A program made the translations under genes and the position numbers. Shown one piece after another: positions 1 through 12,700 of a stretch of DNA of 64,000 bases. The notes beneath the pieces were generated by a model. It did no database searches. It had not been told where the DNA came from and was given only the letters and a program-made list of their open reading frames with translations. The DNA is from Udeniomyces pyricola (taxonomy: Eukaryota > Basidiomycota > Tremellomycetes > Cystofilobasidiales > Mrakiaceae): NCBI GenBank assembly GCA_039545295.1, contig BCIK01000009.1, positions 496,001 to 560,000 of the forward strand, read 5' to 3'. How positions within the stretch are numbered: the first letter of the stretch is position 1; each line of letters starts with the position of its first letter.

Positions 1-955
1 ACAAGATGTGAGCCGATGCGATCCCTGAATTTCTTACAGACGATGGTTCGCGACAACGGAGAGAGCAAAAAGACCGATGCGCACCTCATCCTCTCCATCC
101 TTGGCCTTCAACGAGCTCGTCTCTCGCTTGTGGAACTCTTCAGGGTCCATCTTGGTTCGTGCATAACCGACGATGTGGAGCTTCGGGGGCAAGAGACCCT
201 GTCGGAAGAGCTTGAAAAGGGCGGGGAAGGTCTGTGGGGAAAACAACGGAGAGATGGAGAGATGACGGAAACAAGGCGAGGAAAATCATATGTCAGTGTT
301 GGACGATATAGTCTCAACGCAGAGGGGTAACGAGAACATACCTTCTTCTTGGCCAAATCTCCCGACGCTCCGAGGACTGAAGCAAGTGAAGGAAATGCGA
401 TGGCGTCAGCGAAGCCTCCGGATAACGCGCTGGAATGTATTCGGATTGGCCACGCCATCGACGGATTCTGTTGTAAAACGCCCGTTGTAGCAAGCCCCAG
501 GCGATGTGATCAAGGATTTGTGCTACAATCTCTGACTAAACAAGCATTCGACGCCAATGTAGCGAGAATTCGCAAAGACAGAAAAAGCATGATGGATTTC
601 CGGCCCTAGCCTTGATCGGGCACATTGTTTCCCCCATCGTCTCGACCGGCCGAGCTTAGTGATGCGGCCTCCGTGGGCTTGCTTTGATAGGGCGACTCAT
701 CGCCCAATCACAGCGGCTTTGCTCCCCTAACTTTAAGGATACGTCGCACACGTTACATTTGTTCTGACCGCGTGCTTATGAGGCAGGACAGAATGCTTGA
801 TAGCACAAGATCCGGGCAGAAGAGACAGAGAACGAGGGACGAGAGTAGGAAGACACGAGGAGACGAAAGCAGCGCAACTCACCAACGATGAGGGTGTTCT
901 TCTCGAGCGCAACGTGGGAGCCCTCCATGCTTGGGATCTTTCCGGTGTCAGACAT
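1..955 (-). CDS. Glucose-6-phosphate 1-dehydrogenase, N-terminal part (cut by window edge)
   Basis: Oxidises glucose-6-phosphate with NADP+ in the first step of the cytosolic oxidative pentose phosphate pathway. Exon 1 (955-883) begins MSDTGKIPSMEG and ends in LIV. Exon 2 (376-342, 35 nt) supplies VLGASGDLAKKK, the nucleotide-binding Rossmann motif of the family. Exon 3 starts at 231 with TFPALFKLFRQGLLPP and continues through HIVGYARTKMDPEEFHKR, which is diagnostic of fungal G6PD. Phases between exons 1, 2 and 3 agree and splice sites are GT...AG. The 3' side of exon 3 is uncertain: reading stops in frame near 34, and a possible donor at 84 with an acceptor at 25 would give a further exon running off the edge. 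The catalytic domain lies outside the window. The gene points away from the myosin gene. Identity is firm; the last exon is not. Confidence 0.9.
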
Positions 956-2108
956 GTTGGTAGTGGTGTTCTGTCCGAAGTATATCCGCGCGGTATGGCA
1001 ATGATGGGATGCGATGGAAAAGACAGAGAACAAGTCCGGCGGATGAAAGAGAGGGGCGGTCCAAGGGAGGAGGGAGGGAGGGGAGCGAGAGAGGAGAGAA
1101 GCAGATGAGGCAGAGAAGAGAGGGAGTGCGTAAGTGATGAACCGGTTGTGGTGACGGGATTGGATTGTGAATAATGAGAGAAGAGTAGTCTACGGACAAG
1201 TAGATAGAAGGGGATGGGAAGGTGTGAGGATGGCTGTTGGAGAGAGACGACTAAGGATGGAGAGGGATGAAGGGTGGAGGTAGGGAAGGAGATAGAGAGG
1301 GAGAGAATGGGAGAAACGAAGAAGCCGGTCGGGTTCGTCAGCGAGCGGAAAGAGAAGGGGCGTCATGCGGATTGTTGGGTTCAACGTCCGACGTCTCGAA
1401 CCAGTCCAAAGGCTTTCCACCAGGTATACCATCTCACGCCAACTCACTTGATGGACTGCTAGTGCAGATGAGGGTATGCGATGAGGCAAGTGGACGGAAA
1501 GACGTGTGGGGACGCAGGGGATGAGGGACAGATACTAGCTAGATTAGAAAGCGAGAGAGACGTTGACTTTTTGGACAGTGGGGTTGCGCACGTCATTCTG
1601 GGATCTGGACACCCCGACCAGCTTGCTGCTGCCCTGCTTACTGCCATCGATAATTATTGGGGGTCCTATTTTGTCATATTCATATCTGGCAGGCCTCGAT
1701 TTCATTCGGCCTTCCCATTCCTCTCACTAAGATGCAGCAGCCAACAGCAGCAGCTCGTAGACTTTAAGAAGAAAGCAGTAAAGGTCTGCATCTACTGAGG
1801 TGGTATATATAATCCACAACACAAGCATATGCATGCATATATCCATGGATTGACTGCTTTGAATATGTGCGTATATATATATATATGTATATATTTAAAA
1901 ATGGCCGAAATCGAGCTTACGTCGACGCGCGCTCAACCTGGCTCAACGACTTGATTCTCTCCAGCTCTCTCATTCCCAACGCAGCCCAACGCTTCAGCCA
2001 TCGAGCATCGAGCCAAACGAGCGCACAGTCGCGTCTCACAGCAGTCCCCTGATACACTTACTCCCACTCCCACTCCCACTCCCACCACTTCCATCACTTC
2101 CCCCACGC
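956..2108. promoter_or_regulatory. Divergent intergenic region between G6PD and myosin I
   Basis: About 1.15 kb separates the two divergent start codons. The left half is purine-rich on the + strand (GAGAGGGAGG-type runs around 1020-1340). A TA repeat lies at 1871-1895, and the hexamer CTCCCA is repeated four times at 2061-2084, just upstream of the myosin start. Short ORFs on both strands here show no family similarity and lie in low-complexity sequence, so I treat them as chance. It should hold both promoters and 5' leaders; I recognise no specific factor site. Confidence 0.5.
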
Positions 2109-5100
2109 ATGGTCCGTCCTCGATCATAGTCACCCTACTTCATCCAGCCAACGCACTTCTAACCCCTTCATCTTCTTTACCCTAAAAGGCCATCTCTAAA
2201 AAAGTCGGCAAGAAATCAGCAGCGGCCGCCGCCCCGGCCAAAGGTGGCGCCTCTGCAGGAGGCAAGGTCGCCAAGGTCCGTTCGAACCCTCTTTCCTTCA
2301 CCCTCAGTGACTTTGTTTCGGTTGCCTCTCTGTTCCAGAGATTCGCACATGTTACAACAAGATGTGCTCATCAATATTGTACTCACTTCTTTCGGCGTTC
2401 TTCTCGGCGTGCTCCGTATGCTGCCTTCCCCTATCTAGGCCGATTGGAAGGAGGGCTTCAAGAAGAAGCAGGCCGGCGTGTCAGACATGACACTCCTTTC
2501 AACCATCTCCAACGATGCCATCAACGACAATCTCAAGAAACGTTTCGACAACAAGGAGATCTACGTGAGTCTCTCAATCTTTCCGTGCGCCGAAAGATTC
2601 ACGAGCAAACGCTTCGAGACACCTGAGGGGTGGTTGTCTGGCCGGCCCATTGACCCATCTCGGTTTCGTCCTGCATCGCTTCGCGTTTCTTATTTCAACA
2701 GACCTATATCGCTCATGTTCTCATCTCAGTCAACCCATTTAGAGGTACGCTGATTGTCGCTTCTCAATGCCCTTCATGATGTTGAAGTCATTATCGCTGC
2801 TTACAGTAGATACCCACTCAATTCCCCCCCCCCCCTTAATCGTACCTCGGGTCGCGTCGCGTCGCATCCCTATCTCTTTTTTCATTGTCTCTTACGCCGC
2901 TAGACCTTGGAATCTATACCCTGCCTGTTCTTCAGTCGTACAAGGGCAAGAACCGACTCGAGATGCCGCCCCACGTATATGCTATCGCCGAATCGGCTTA
3001 CTACGCCATGAACGCCTACGGCGAGAATCAATGTGTCATCATCTCGGTCCGTGTGCTGTCTGCTTGGTCGCGTCGTTGGTCCCCCTTCACCCTTGGGCCT
3101 TTCAATATTGGCTAACAGCTTCGACTTCTTGACGATGATAAACACTGGACCTTTTAGGGAGAGTCTGGAGCGGGTAAAACCGAGGCTGCCAAGCGGATCA
3201 TGCAGTACATCGCTGAGGTCTCGGGCCAGGGCGAAGACGACGTTGCCGGGGGAGCCGAAGGTGGCATCGGAAAGATCAAGGACATGGTGTGTCATTTTAA
3301 ACCATGCCCGACTATTCGTGTCTGTCTAGTTGTGAGAGATCACTAAACCATCGTTTCACCTGTGCTGCGTTGTGTCGTTGTGTCCTTTTGGCCCTCATCA
3401 GGTCCTCGCCACCAACCCCCTGCTTGAATCGTTTGGATGCGCTAAGACCCTGAGGAACGATAACTCGAGTCGTCACGTTAGTAATTGCCTAATCCGTCTA
3501 GACATCCCATGCCTTCAAGTCAGTTCTGCATAGCTGACTGAACAATCGTTCTTGCCAATTGTTCGGAACTTGCAGGGAAAGTACCTTGAGATCATGTTCA
3601 ACTCGCGGGGTGAGCCTGTCGGTGCGCAGATCACGAACTACCTTCTTGAGAAAGGTCGGGTCGTTGGTCAGATCAAGAACGAGCGAGACTTTCACATCTT
3701 CTATCAGTTCACCAAATCGGCTTCCCCCGAGATGCGAGGTGCGTTACTCTTCCGCCAAGATCAAACCAAGCCAAGATGGATCCCACGGCTGACTTCCACT
3801 TCTTGTGCATCCATCTACCCCGCGCAATACGCCCTCTAGAGACTTTCGGTATCCAAGGACCCGAAAGTTACGTCTACACGTCCAAGTCAGGTTGCCTTGA
3901 TGTAGCCTCCATCGACGATCGAGAGGACTTTGCCGAGACGCTCAAGGCCATGAATGTCGTTGGACTCTCAGCTGAGGAGCAAGAACAGATCTTCCGATGT
4001 CTCGCTATGGTTTTATGGTGCGTCTCAGGACCTTTCCTCGTCGCTTTCATTCTAGTTTATCATAAAGCATGTCTGACTTGCTTTTTTCGCTGTTTATCAT
4101 CGTGCACGGTCCACAGGCTTGGAAACGTCCAGTTCGAGGAGAATGCCGATGGCAACTCGATCATCCCTGACGAGGGCGTGACTGAGTTCATCTCGTACCT
4201 TATGGAAGTCGACAAGGATGCCGTCAACAAAGTTCTCACAACTCGGGTCATGGAAACTCAACGAGGTGGCAGGCGAGGTAAGCGAGCAGCGATCATGATG
4301 CTTAGAAATTCAAACCAAAAGGCTCAACGACTTGTTTTACGCTTCCTACGCGCAGGTTCCATCTATGACGTTCCACTCAACGTCGCTCAGGCGGGTGCTG
4401 GAAGGGATGCCTTGGCCAAGGCTATCTGTGAGTTTCCACTTACCTTTACCTGGCTTCGATGTAATCATGCGCTGTGTTCAAATTAACTCAACCTTTGTCG
4501 TCTTTTTGTCACTCTTCAATCAACTCAGACGAGCGACTGTTCCAATGGATCGTCGATCGAGTCAATGTCTCGATGAAACCCCGGTCAAAGCACGATCGGC
4601 TCATCGGTGTCCTTGACATTTACGGGTCAGCCAACCTATCGACAACGTCCGCTTGACCCTCGTGCTGCCCCACACTGACGCAGTATTCCCCCCTGCTTTG
4701 TCTGCGTCAGGTTTGAGATCTTCCAGGATAATAGCTTCGAGCAGCTTTGTATCAACTACGTCAACGAGAAACGTGAGTCATTTTCGGACCACAGCATCTT
4801 CTCCAGCCTTGCCTGAACTTACACTCTCTTGGTGTCGTTTGTGTCTTGATCATCGTTTATGCAGTTCAACAAATCTTCATCGAGCTTACTCTCAAAACCG
4901 AGCAGGAGGAGTACGTACGAGAGCAGATCAAGTGGACTCCGATCGATTACTTCAACAACAAAGTGAGCCTCTTAGTTTGTCTCTGTCTGCCTTCTCCTCC
5001 GGTCTCTATGCTTACTCATTGCTGCTTCCTCGCTTCCAGATTGTTTGTGACCTCATTGAGGAAAAGCGACCGCCTGGTGTCTTTGCTGCACTCAACGATG

Positions 5101-8100
5101 CCGTTGCTACCGCACACGCCGACCCTTCAGCTGCCGATAACTCGTTCGTCCAGCGGCTCTCTTCGCTCTCTGCGAACCCGCACTTTGAGTCCCGGGGATC
5201 CAAGTTCCTCATCAAGCACTACGCTGGAGACGTCCTCTACAATATCTCAGGCATGACCGACAAGAACAAGGACAGTCTTGTCAAAGACATCCTCGATCTT
5301 GTCTCGACGAGCTCAAATGACTTCCTCCAGGGACTTTTCCCGGAGAAGGTTGATCCCAGCAATAAGAAGAGGCCGCCCACTGCGGGTGATAAGATCAAGG
5401 TATGTTGTACCTCTCCATGGATGCCTGTAGTCGACCAGCGCACGACAGTGTTCAAATGGCTCATCACGAATTATTGCTTCTGATTACGGCTACCATATAG
5501 GCGTCGGCCAACGCCCTGGTCGAGAACTTGATGAAAGCACAGCCATCATACATCCGAACCATCAAGCCGAACGAGAAGCGAAGCCCGACTGAGTACGACT
5601 CCAAGCAAATCCTTCATCAGATCAAATATCTTGGTCTTCAGGAGAACATTCGCGTTCGTCGAGCTGGCTTTGCTTACCGGTATGTTAACTTCGTATAATC
5701 GTAATCGCTAGCGGTGCCAACTGCCAGACATGGCCAGTAGAGGCTGGAGGGCTGACGTTTGCTCGTCCTTTACTTCACTTTACAGAAACACGTTCGAGAA
5801 GATGGTTGAAAGGTAAGGGCTAATTTGTCCTGGTGTAGTCTACACTCCGACACAAATAAGCTGATGTTCCGAGACTGATATCGCCTTGATGACTGCGTGA
5901 TCTCTCTTGCTAGGTTCTACCTGTTGTCCCCTCATACTTCGTACGCTGGTGACTACACCTGGCAGGGCGATGCTCAATCGGGATGCGAGCAAATCCTCAA
6001 GGATACCGGCATCGCACGGGATGAGTGGCAGATGGGCACGACCAAAGCGTTCATCAAGAACCCTGAGACTGTGAGTTGAACGACCGATTAATTAACTCTC
6101 ACGGCTTTGCAGCGTTACTCAATCTGTCATCATTTTCACCCTGATCTTCTTCACCCAGCTCTTTGCTCTCGAGACTATGCGGGATCGATACTGGCACAAC
6201 ATGGCCGGTCGTATCCAACGAGCTTGGCGAAACTTCATCCGATACCGAAACGAGTGCGCGACTCGGATCCAGCGGTTCTGGCGCCGACAGAAAGATGGCA
6301 TTGAATACGCTCGATTCCGACAGCAAGGACACGACCTCCTTGCTGGCAGGAAGGAGAGGAGGCGGTTCAGTCTCGTCAGTTACCGACGGTTTGCCGGAGA
6401 TTACTTGGATGTTGGAGGTCGAAGCGCAAGTGGCGGCGTGCTTAGGGACGCTGCTGGTCTTTCCGGTAAGTCCCTTATACCTAGTTGACTTTCTTTTGAG
6501 TAGATAACATAAAGTCCTGACAATATCTTGGATCAGGTTCCGAAAAGGTCGTGTTCAGTGGTCGAGTTGAGCTTCTCAAGTCGTCATTCGGTCGGTCCTC
6601 CAAGCCGAGCCCTCGATTCCTCGTTGTCGTACGTTGCCTACCACCACCTTGCTTCTTGCTGATTCTCTTGTAAAGCTAACCGTATGCGTTCGTTCAATCA
6701 TCAGACGACTTCCGCTGCATACTTCCTCATCTCTTCAGCTAAGGACGGTCGCATCTTGACTACTGTTGACCGCAAAGTGCCGCTTCTCACGATTCGGTCG
6801 GTCGGAGTGTCCAACTTGCGTGATGATTGGATCGTGAGTTCCATTGATTTGTATCTGGTCTCTTACTCTGAACGAACTAGGAGTTTTTGGTTGTCTATGG
6901 CGCTGATAGTTGGGCTTCGAGGGATCATCTGCCGCAGACGTTCAACACTTCTGCTTCTGAGGAGGGAGATCCAGTCTTTACGTCGGTCTTTAAGACGGAA
7001 CTAATCGCTCAACTACACAAGGCCAACAACGGAAGCTTACAAATCAACATTGGTCCAACGTGCGTAATCCAAGAATCACGTCTCGTTCGTTTCTTCAGAA
7101 TGGAATGCGGTACTGATTATACCCTCTTTCGCTGCTTTTGGTCCTGTAGGGTGGAGTACGCCAAGAAAAAGGACAAGAAGCAGCTTATCCAGTTCCGCAA
7201 GGATGAATCAATCCAGCGCGGGGACGTTTACAAGTCTCACGTCGTGTCTGTCCCCTCGGGAGAGCCGCCAAACTCTGGTGCGTTGGCTGCGATTCAGTGT
7301 GTCCAATCACAGATCAGCTGCTGGAATCAACTCGTTAACATCCTTGTTCATCCCTTGCTTATGGGTTCTAGTCACTCGACCGATGGCGAGACGTAAGCCT
7401 GGTATTGTCAAACCAATCACATCTGGCAAGCTCGTTCGTCGGGGCGGACCCTCCAAGCCTCATCCAAGCGTACGCTCGGTTTCATGCCTTCTCTCACATC
7501 TGGTCTTGCAAAACCTGGTTGCAAATTGCAATTGCTACAGTGATCCCCAAACTGACGCGCGCGTTCGTTTTTTGACAGGCTGGCCGAATTCCTGCGGCCC
7601 AACCCAAGACGCTGACCAAACCGGCTGCACCCGCTGGATTGGCATACCCGACTTCAACGCCAAAGACCGCAGTTGCTGCCCCTGCTGCTACCGCTACCGG
7701 TGCTTCTCGTGGAGCACCACCACCACCACCGCGAGCGGCTGCTCCTCCTCCCCCGCCCGCGGCCAAACCGAGCGTGCCCATGTACAAAGCGCTCTTCAAC
7801 TTTGATGGCCAGGCAGGCGAGATGAGCCTCAAAAAGGACGATCGCGTTGAGGTCAAGGAGAAAGATGAGAACGGATGGTGGCTTGTCGTGAAGAATGGAG
7901 CGGAGGGTTGGGCACCTTCGTGAGTTTTCTCTGTGGTTCTTGTTTCATTGGTTTATCATCTTGCAACCCTTGATGTGCCTGTTAGACACTTGATGAGATG
8001 ATCCGAGATCGAACAAACGCTGATTTGTCTCACGTACGTTTCTTTCGTGGTTTAACCCCTTTTTCTACTTCACCTCCATCCAATTCAGAAATTACCTCGA

Positions 8101-8762
8101 GCTCTTGCCTCAACCAAAACCTTCTCCACCTCCTCCTCCCCCACCAGCTCGTCGAGCTCCTCCACCCGCTCCGAAACCCAGCGGTCCTCCCGTGCTTGCT
8201 GCCAAGCCTGGTTTGTCGCCCGCAAGCTCTCGACCATCCTCGACCGTTGCCAATGGAAGTGGTTCTGCTGCCCCGAGCCTCAAGCCTAAACCACCCGTGC
8301 TGGCGCCCAAGCCTGGAGCTTCTGCTCCGATCCTGGCACCGAAGCCGGTCATCGGCGGCGGAATCAAACCTCCGCCTAGTATCCCGGGCAAGCCAGCGAT
8401 TCCGAAGGCGCCTGTGGGACTTGGGAAGCCAATTGGGGGTGGAGGAATGGGAGCTCCGAAGCCCAACGGGGGAGGCGTGAACTTGATTGCGTTAGGAGGT
8501 GGTGTAGGAAAGCCAGGAGGTGGCATTCAGCAAATGGATCTTGCTGCAGCTGTACGTTTCTCTTTCTCTCTCCCTTCTCTTAGAATCTTCGTCTTCTTCT
8601 CTCTATCTACTTAAGACTTTCCACATCTCAAAGTATTCAGCCATGCTTTTCCCGTGTTTCTCAATGGATCACACAATACTAAACTGCTTGTAACCCTTTC
8701 TTCTCTTTTCGGCGTGTTCTATCTAGCTCAAGAAAAAGACGGGTCGAAGCATCATTGACTAG
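2109..8762 (+). CDS. Class I myosin (MYO3/MYO5/MyoA-type motor)
   Basis: Actin-based motor of cortical actin patches and endocytosis. About 27 short exons. The start is inferred as an ATG alone in exon 1 (2109-2111), spliced to AISKKVGKK at 2189. The motor domain shows the P-loop GESGAGKT (about 3158-3181), switch I around NDNSSRH and switch II DIYGFE (about 4608-4710). The TEDS-site serine follows RRG at the intron 4277-4355, giving RRGS, a PAK-type site in fungal myosin I. IQ-like segments RIQRAWRNF and RIQRFWRRQ follow, then a basic TH1 tail domain. A Pro-rich segment precedes one SH3 domain (ALFNFDGQ to GWAPSNYLELL, about 7780-8110), and a long Pro/Ala/Gly tail ends in [13 protein letters not shown]. 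Fungal relatives often end in an acidic Arp2/3-activating tail; none is visible here. Downstream neighbour is the convergent beta-COP gene. Confidence 0.95.
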
Positions 8763-9738
8763 AGAGAGAGAAAGGATAAGCGAAGACGCAATCTTCTTCT
8801 TCTTACAGTTTTTTCCCCCTTTTCTTCTTTAGGTCACAGCCTTGATATGTCGGATCGTAAACCTCTCCGGCTCCTCCCCCCCCCCCAATGACCCTCTTTT
8901 CTTCCTTTTCGTATCTCTTGCCATCTATTCTCTCTCACCCATATCTCTGGCCTGTCCTTCCTTTGTGCCTTTTCTTTTTTGTGTTTGACTGATCTTGGAA
9001 TGGAGCCAAAAAAAATCCAAAAAAAAAATCTCGTTGTACCAGCCCCTCCCCCCAATTCCCCTTCTTCCCTTTCACCCCTTTCTTTCCTTGACTCTTCTCA
9101 TCCCTTGTTTCTTTTTCGTTTCTTGTTTTTCTCTTCCATCTCGCCCATTTTCTCCCCTTTTGGCGTTTTCATAGACGCACAGACGGGCCGAACGAACTCC
9201 AGGAGAAGAAGAGCAGCAAGAGAACGAATTTAGAAAGACTTGGCCAGGGTTGGGGTGTGACATACGCACATACTCATGAAAGAGCAAGGAAGAAAGGAAG
9301 GAGAAACATCACAAGAAAAACCACAAACGTAAAAAGAAAGAGAAAAACAGAGACAAAAAAGAAACTAAAGAATGGGAGTAAGACGAACACAAGAAGAGAC
9401 GACTTTTTTTTTTATTTTGAAAAAAAAAAGAAGAAAGAAAAAAAAGAACACGAAGACTTTCCCATCAACATACATGATTACCCCCTCCCCCTCTATTCAC
9501 ACACATACACACCTCTACGGTCCGCTATTCTGGGTTATCAATGATTGCACACACAAATCCTCTTCCCTCCCCCCTTCCCTTCACATCTCCTCTTTCCTAC
9601 GGGTGCACTTCATCCAACCCCATTCATCCATCCATCCATCCATTCATTTATCCATCCCAGCCTGTTCCGCCCTTGGCGCCTTTTTGAAAAGAGGGTAGCG
9701 TTTCGGGGGAAGGGGGGGGGGGGAAGGGGAAGGGCTCT
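8763..9738. other. Convergent intergenic region, myosin I / beta-COP
   Basis: Nearly 1 kb of 3' flanking DNA for both genes. It is strongly compositionally biased: T/C-rich at 8800-9170 and A/G-rich on the + strand at 9250-9460, with A runs. ATCC-type short repeats occur near 9625-9660 and a run of 12 G at 9712-9723. ORFs here (for example 8979-9233 and 9257-9544) are lysine/serine-rich shadows of this composition with no recognisable domain. I see no gene. Confidence 0.5.
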
Positions 9739-12700
9739 TTAAACGAGTCCGTTCCCAAGGGCCAACGCGAGGCCTTGGGTCTTGGATCGGATTCGGATAT
9801 GGCCCTGAATCGAGCCGTCCTCGGTACGTTCTATTGACAAGTTTGCCAACGCGTCTTCGCCTGTCAAACACACCAAAACCACAACAACAACAACAACAAC
9901 AACAAAGAGAGAGTGAAAGGGGAAGGGAAGGGAAAGGGAGGAAGAAGGGGCGAATGGGGTCGAAAAGAAGTGTCAGCGAGCGAGCGAGCCGAGAGGGAGG
10001 AAAGAAAGGATTCAAAATACAAGCGCGCCCAAAGAAGACGAGAAAAAAAAAACAATCCTTCTGGATTCCAATTTTTCCTTTTGTACGCACCAAAGAGGGA
10101 TCTCGCGTAACAGTTGGCCGAGAGGAAGTCGCAATCGCCCGACAGAGCGGCATCAGCGGTAAGGCAGGCCATGTTGGTCGTGTTGAGGATGTGCTGAAGG
10201 TATTCCCGCAACGAACTGTTTTTTTTGTGTTTATTTGTTGATAGTGCAATTCGTGGGGGTCAAAGAATGGAGGAAGAAGGAGAAGGGAGTTAGATGGGAT
10301 CGAGGTACCGATTCCGAAAAAGAGAAGAGAGAGAAGAGGTATAAGAGACAAAAGAGCGCGTTCTTGATGAGCCGGGCTTTCCAAGGAGAACGAGGGCGTC
10401 GAAGTGACAAGAATGATAGAGACAGAGACAGAGAGAAAGAGGGGAGAGGCTTGATGACGCACGTAATCTCCGTAACGACGGCGACCTTGTTCTCCCACTC
10501 AAACTCGGTCCACATCGCTCTGAACTTGGTCTCATTGCAGTAAGCGGGCTTGATGTAATCCATCACGTCGACGTGGATATCGCTTAACACAATGTTCACG
10601 CTCTGGTCCGTCGCATTCTGAGCATCGTACGAGATGTTGCCAAAGATGACACCGGTATCGGTCGAAGCAACCTTGACGGTCGCTTTAATCGAGTGGAACG
10701 CATGCGGCCCAAGCGTCGAAGGGGTCGGACGCTCCACGAGCTTCAGGTCACCCAGCGTCGCGAAATCGACCGAGAGGTTTTGGAGCGTGTCCGAGGTTTG
10801 GTTGACGATGAGAACCTCTGTGAAAGATCAAGGGCCAAGAAATAAAGAAGGGAGCAAGGTAGAAAGGACAGCAAGATCAGTCTGTGCCTTCCTCACGTTG
10901 ACCTTGCATGGTCCAACCAAACAACCACATCGAGAAGAAAACGTAAACGAAAACGGCAAGATGGAGAAGAAGAAAAAAGACGCGATCGAACGAAGCAGGT
11001 CGATTGAACACGAACCGAGTAAGACATCGAACTGATGGATATGGACGTAAGCTTCGGCGTAGACAGAGTCTGAGAAACCCGTGAGTTGAACGACGCGCGA
11101 GAGCTTGGACAGGAAGTCTGACTTGACGTCCTTGGTACCCGTAGCTCGGACAAGATCGGCCTCGTACTGAAAAGGACGGGGACAGCAAGTGTTCGGTGAC
11201 CGTGTGAGGTCAGTCAAATCGATTCCGAACAGAAAAAAGCCCCCACTGCCACACAATGCCTCTACAGCGATGTGTGCTTTGATTCCTTACCTCGTCCACA
11301 TCACCCCCGACGGCCTTCTTCTGGAACTGCCTGAAGCTGATGAGATCATCCGCCTGAATGACCTCCAACTTGCCGTTCTTCCTGTCCTCCTTCTCCTTCC
11401 TCTCCTTGGCCTTCCTCTCTGCCGTGCCGACCATCTTGCTGTACGCCGCCTTGGTGTCCTCGAGGAAGATCTCTTGGGCCGGTTTCGAGGCTTCGAGCTT
11501 GGCGAGCGTTTGGACGCAGTTGAGGATGCGCTCTTGGGAGTCTTCGTCGATGGGAACCGCAGTAAATTTGGATTGACCAACGCGGACGATGGAGGCCATG
11601 ATGAGCATCGCCTGGAGTCGGTGATTGAGTAGATCAGAGAAGAATTTAAGAAAGGAGAATAGGAAGAGGGAAAGAGGTAGAATCGACGCAACGATAAGCT
11701 AAATGGAGCAAAGCACAAGACGAGTAAGGCAGAATCCAGAGAGCTAGAGCGCCAAGGACTTACCTCAGCACGAAGGGCGTTGTTGGCCTTAGCGTCGGAT
11801 GAGATGCTGTGAAGACGCATGACGAGCTTAGTGACGGTTGATGACAGAACAGAGCCGGTAAAGAAATCTCCCGCAAGGAGCAAAGCTGCCAGGGAGTAAA
11901 CCAAAGACATGCGGAGCAAGGATGCGGAATCAGTACAACTTTCCTATTCTTGTTCATTCTCACATTGGAGATTGACAAAGAGCAAAATGACAGGGTAGTG
12001 TTACCTCGAAGTGGAGCCTTGGAGGCCGCGCGGATTTTGGCAATCTTCTCCTTCTCTTGGATAGTACTGGAGTAGACAGTCTCCGTCGCGTACGTTCCAT
12101 CGGCGAGGACTCGCGTGGTCGTTGAGGGCTTGTGCTCAGGGTGAGGGTCAACAGACGAAGGTTCCTCGGCCTCGGCCTCGTCGAGAAGTCGCTATGGTGA
12201 ATGGGTATAAATAAATAGGAGATTGAGCTTTCGCCTATGTGTGGACAATATCGAAAATATATGTTTGGAGGGAACTATATGCCACCCAGAACGTACCTGT
12301 TCCGAGGCAAGAATAGGAACCTCTCCGATGATCTTTCGGACAGCTCGGAAGGCAGCTTGGATATCTGTGATCAGATCACACCAGACGAAGAAAGAATTGG
12401 ACAGCGCAGGCGGTCAGTCATCAGAACCCTCACGTTCTCCATGAACTAACGCCCATCTAAGACAGTGAAAGATGAATAGAAAGGAATAACAGACCTTCCT
12501 CAGAAGTGCAGTACTCTCCAACGATCCAGAGCGCGCCTCGGAAGACTTTGCCGGATTTGACGTTGCCGAGCGTCTCGAGGAGCTTCTCAGTGATGGAGCT
12601 TCGAAGGTCGGGGAAACGCTGGACCACCTCCCTATAGCGGTGAAATCAGAAAGAAGTACAGGAAGCAGAAAGGAAGCGAAATGTGGTTTGAAAAGGAATA

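Noticed and set aside
1190..1798. Several overlapping short ORFs in the G6PD/myosin intergenic region.
   Set aside because: Both strands are equally open because of GA/CT-rich sequence; none shows a recognisable domain or splice-linked continuation.
9644..10498. 284-residue minus-strand ORF.
   Set aside because: It runs through two introns and the last exons of beta-COP in the wrong frame; low-complexity and without homology.
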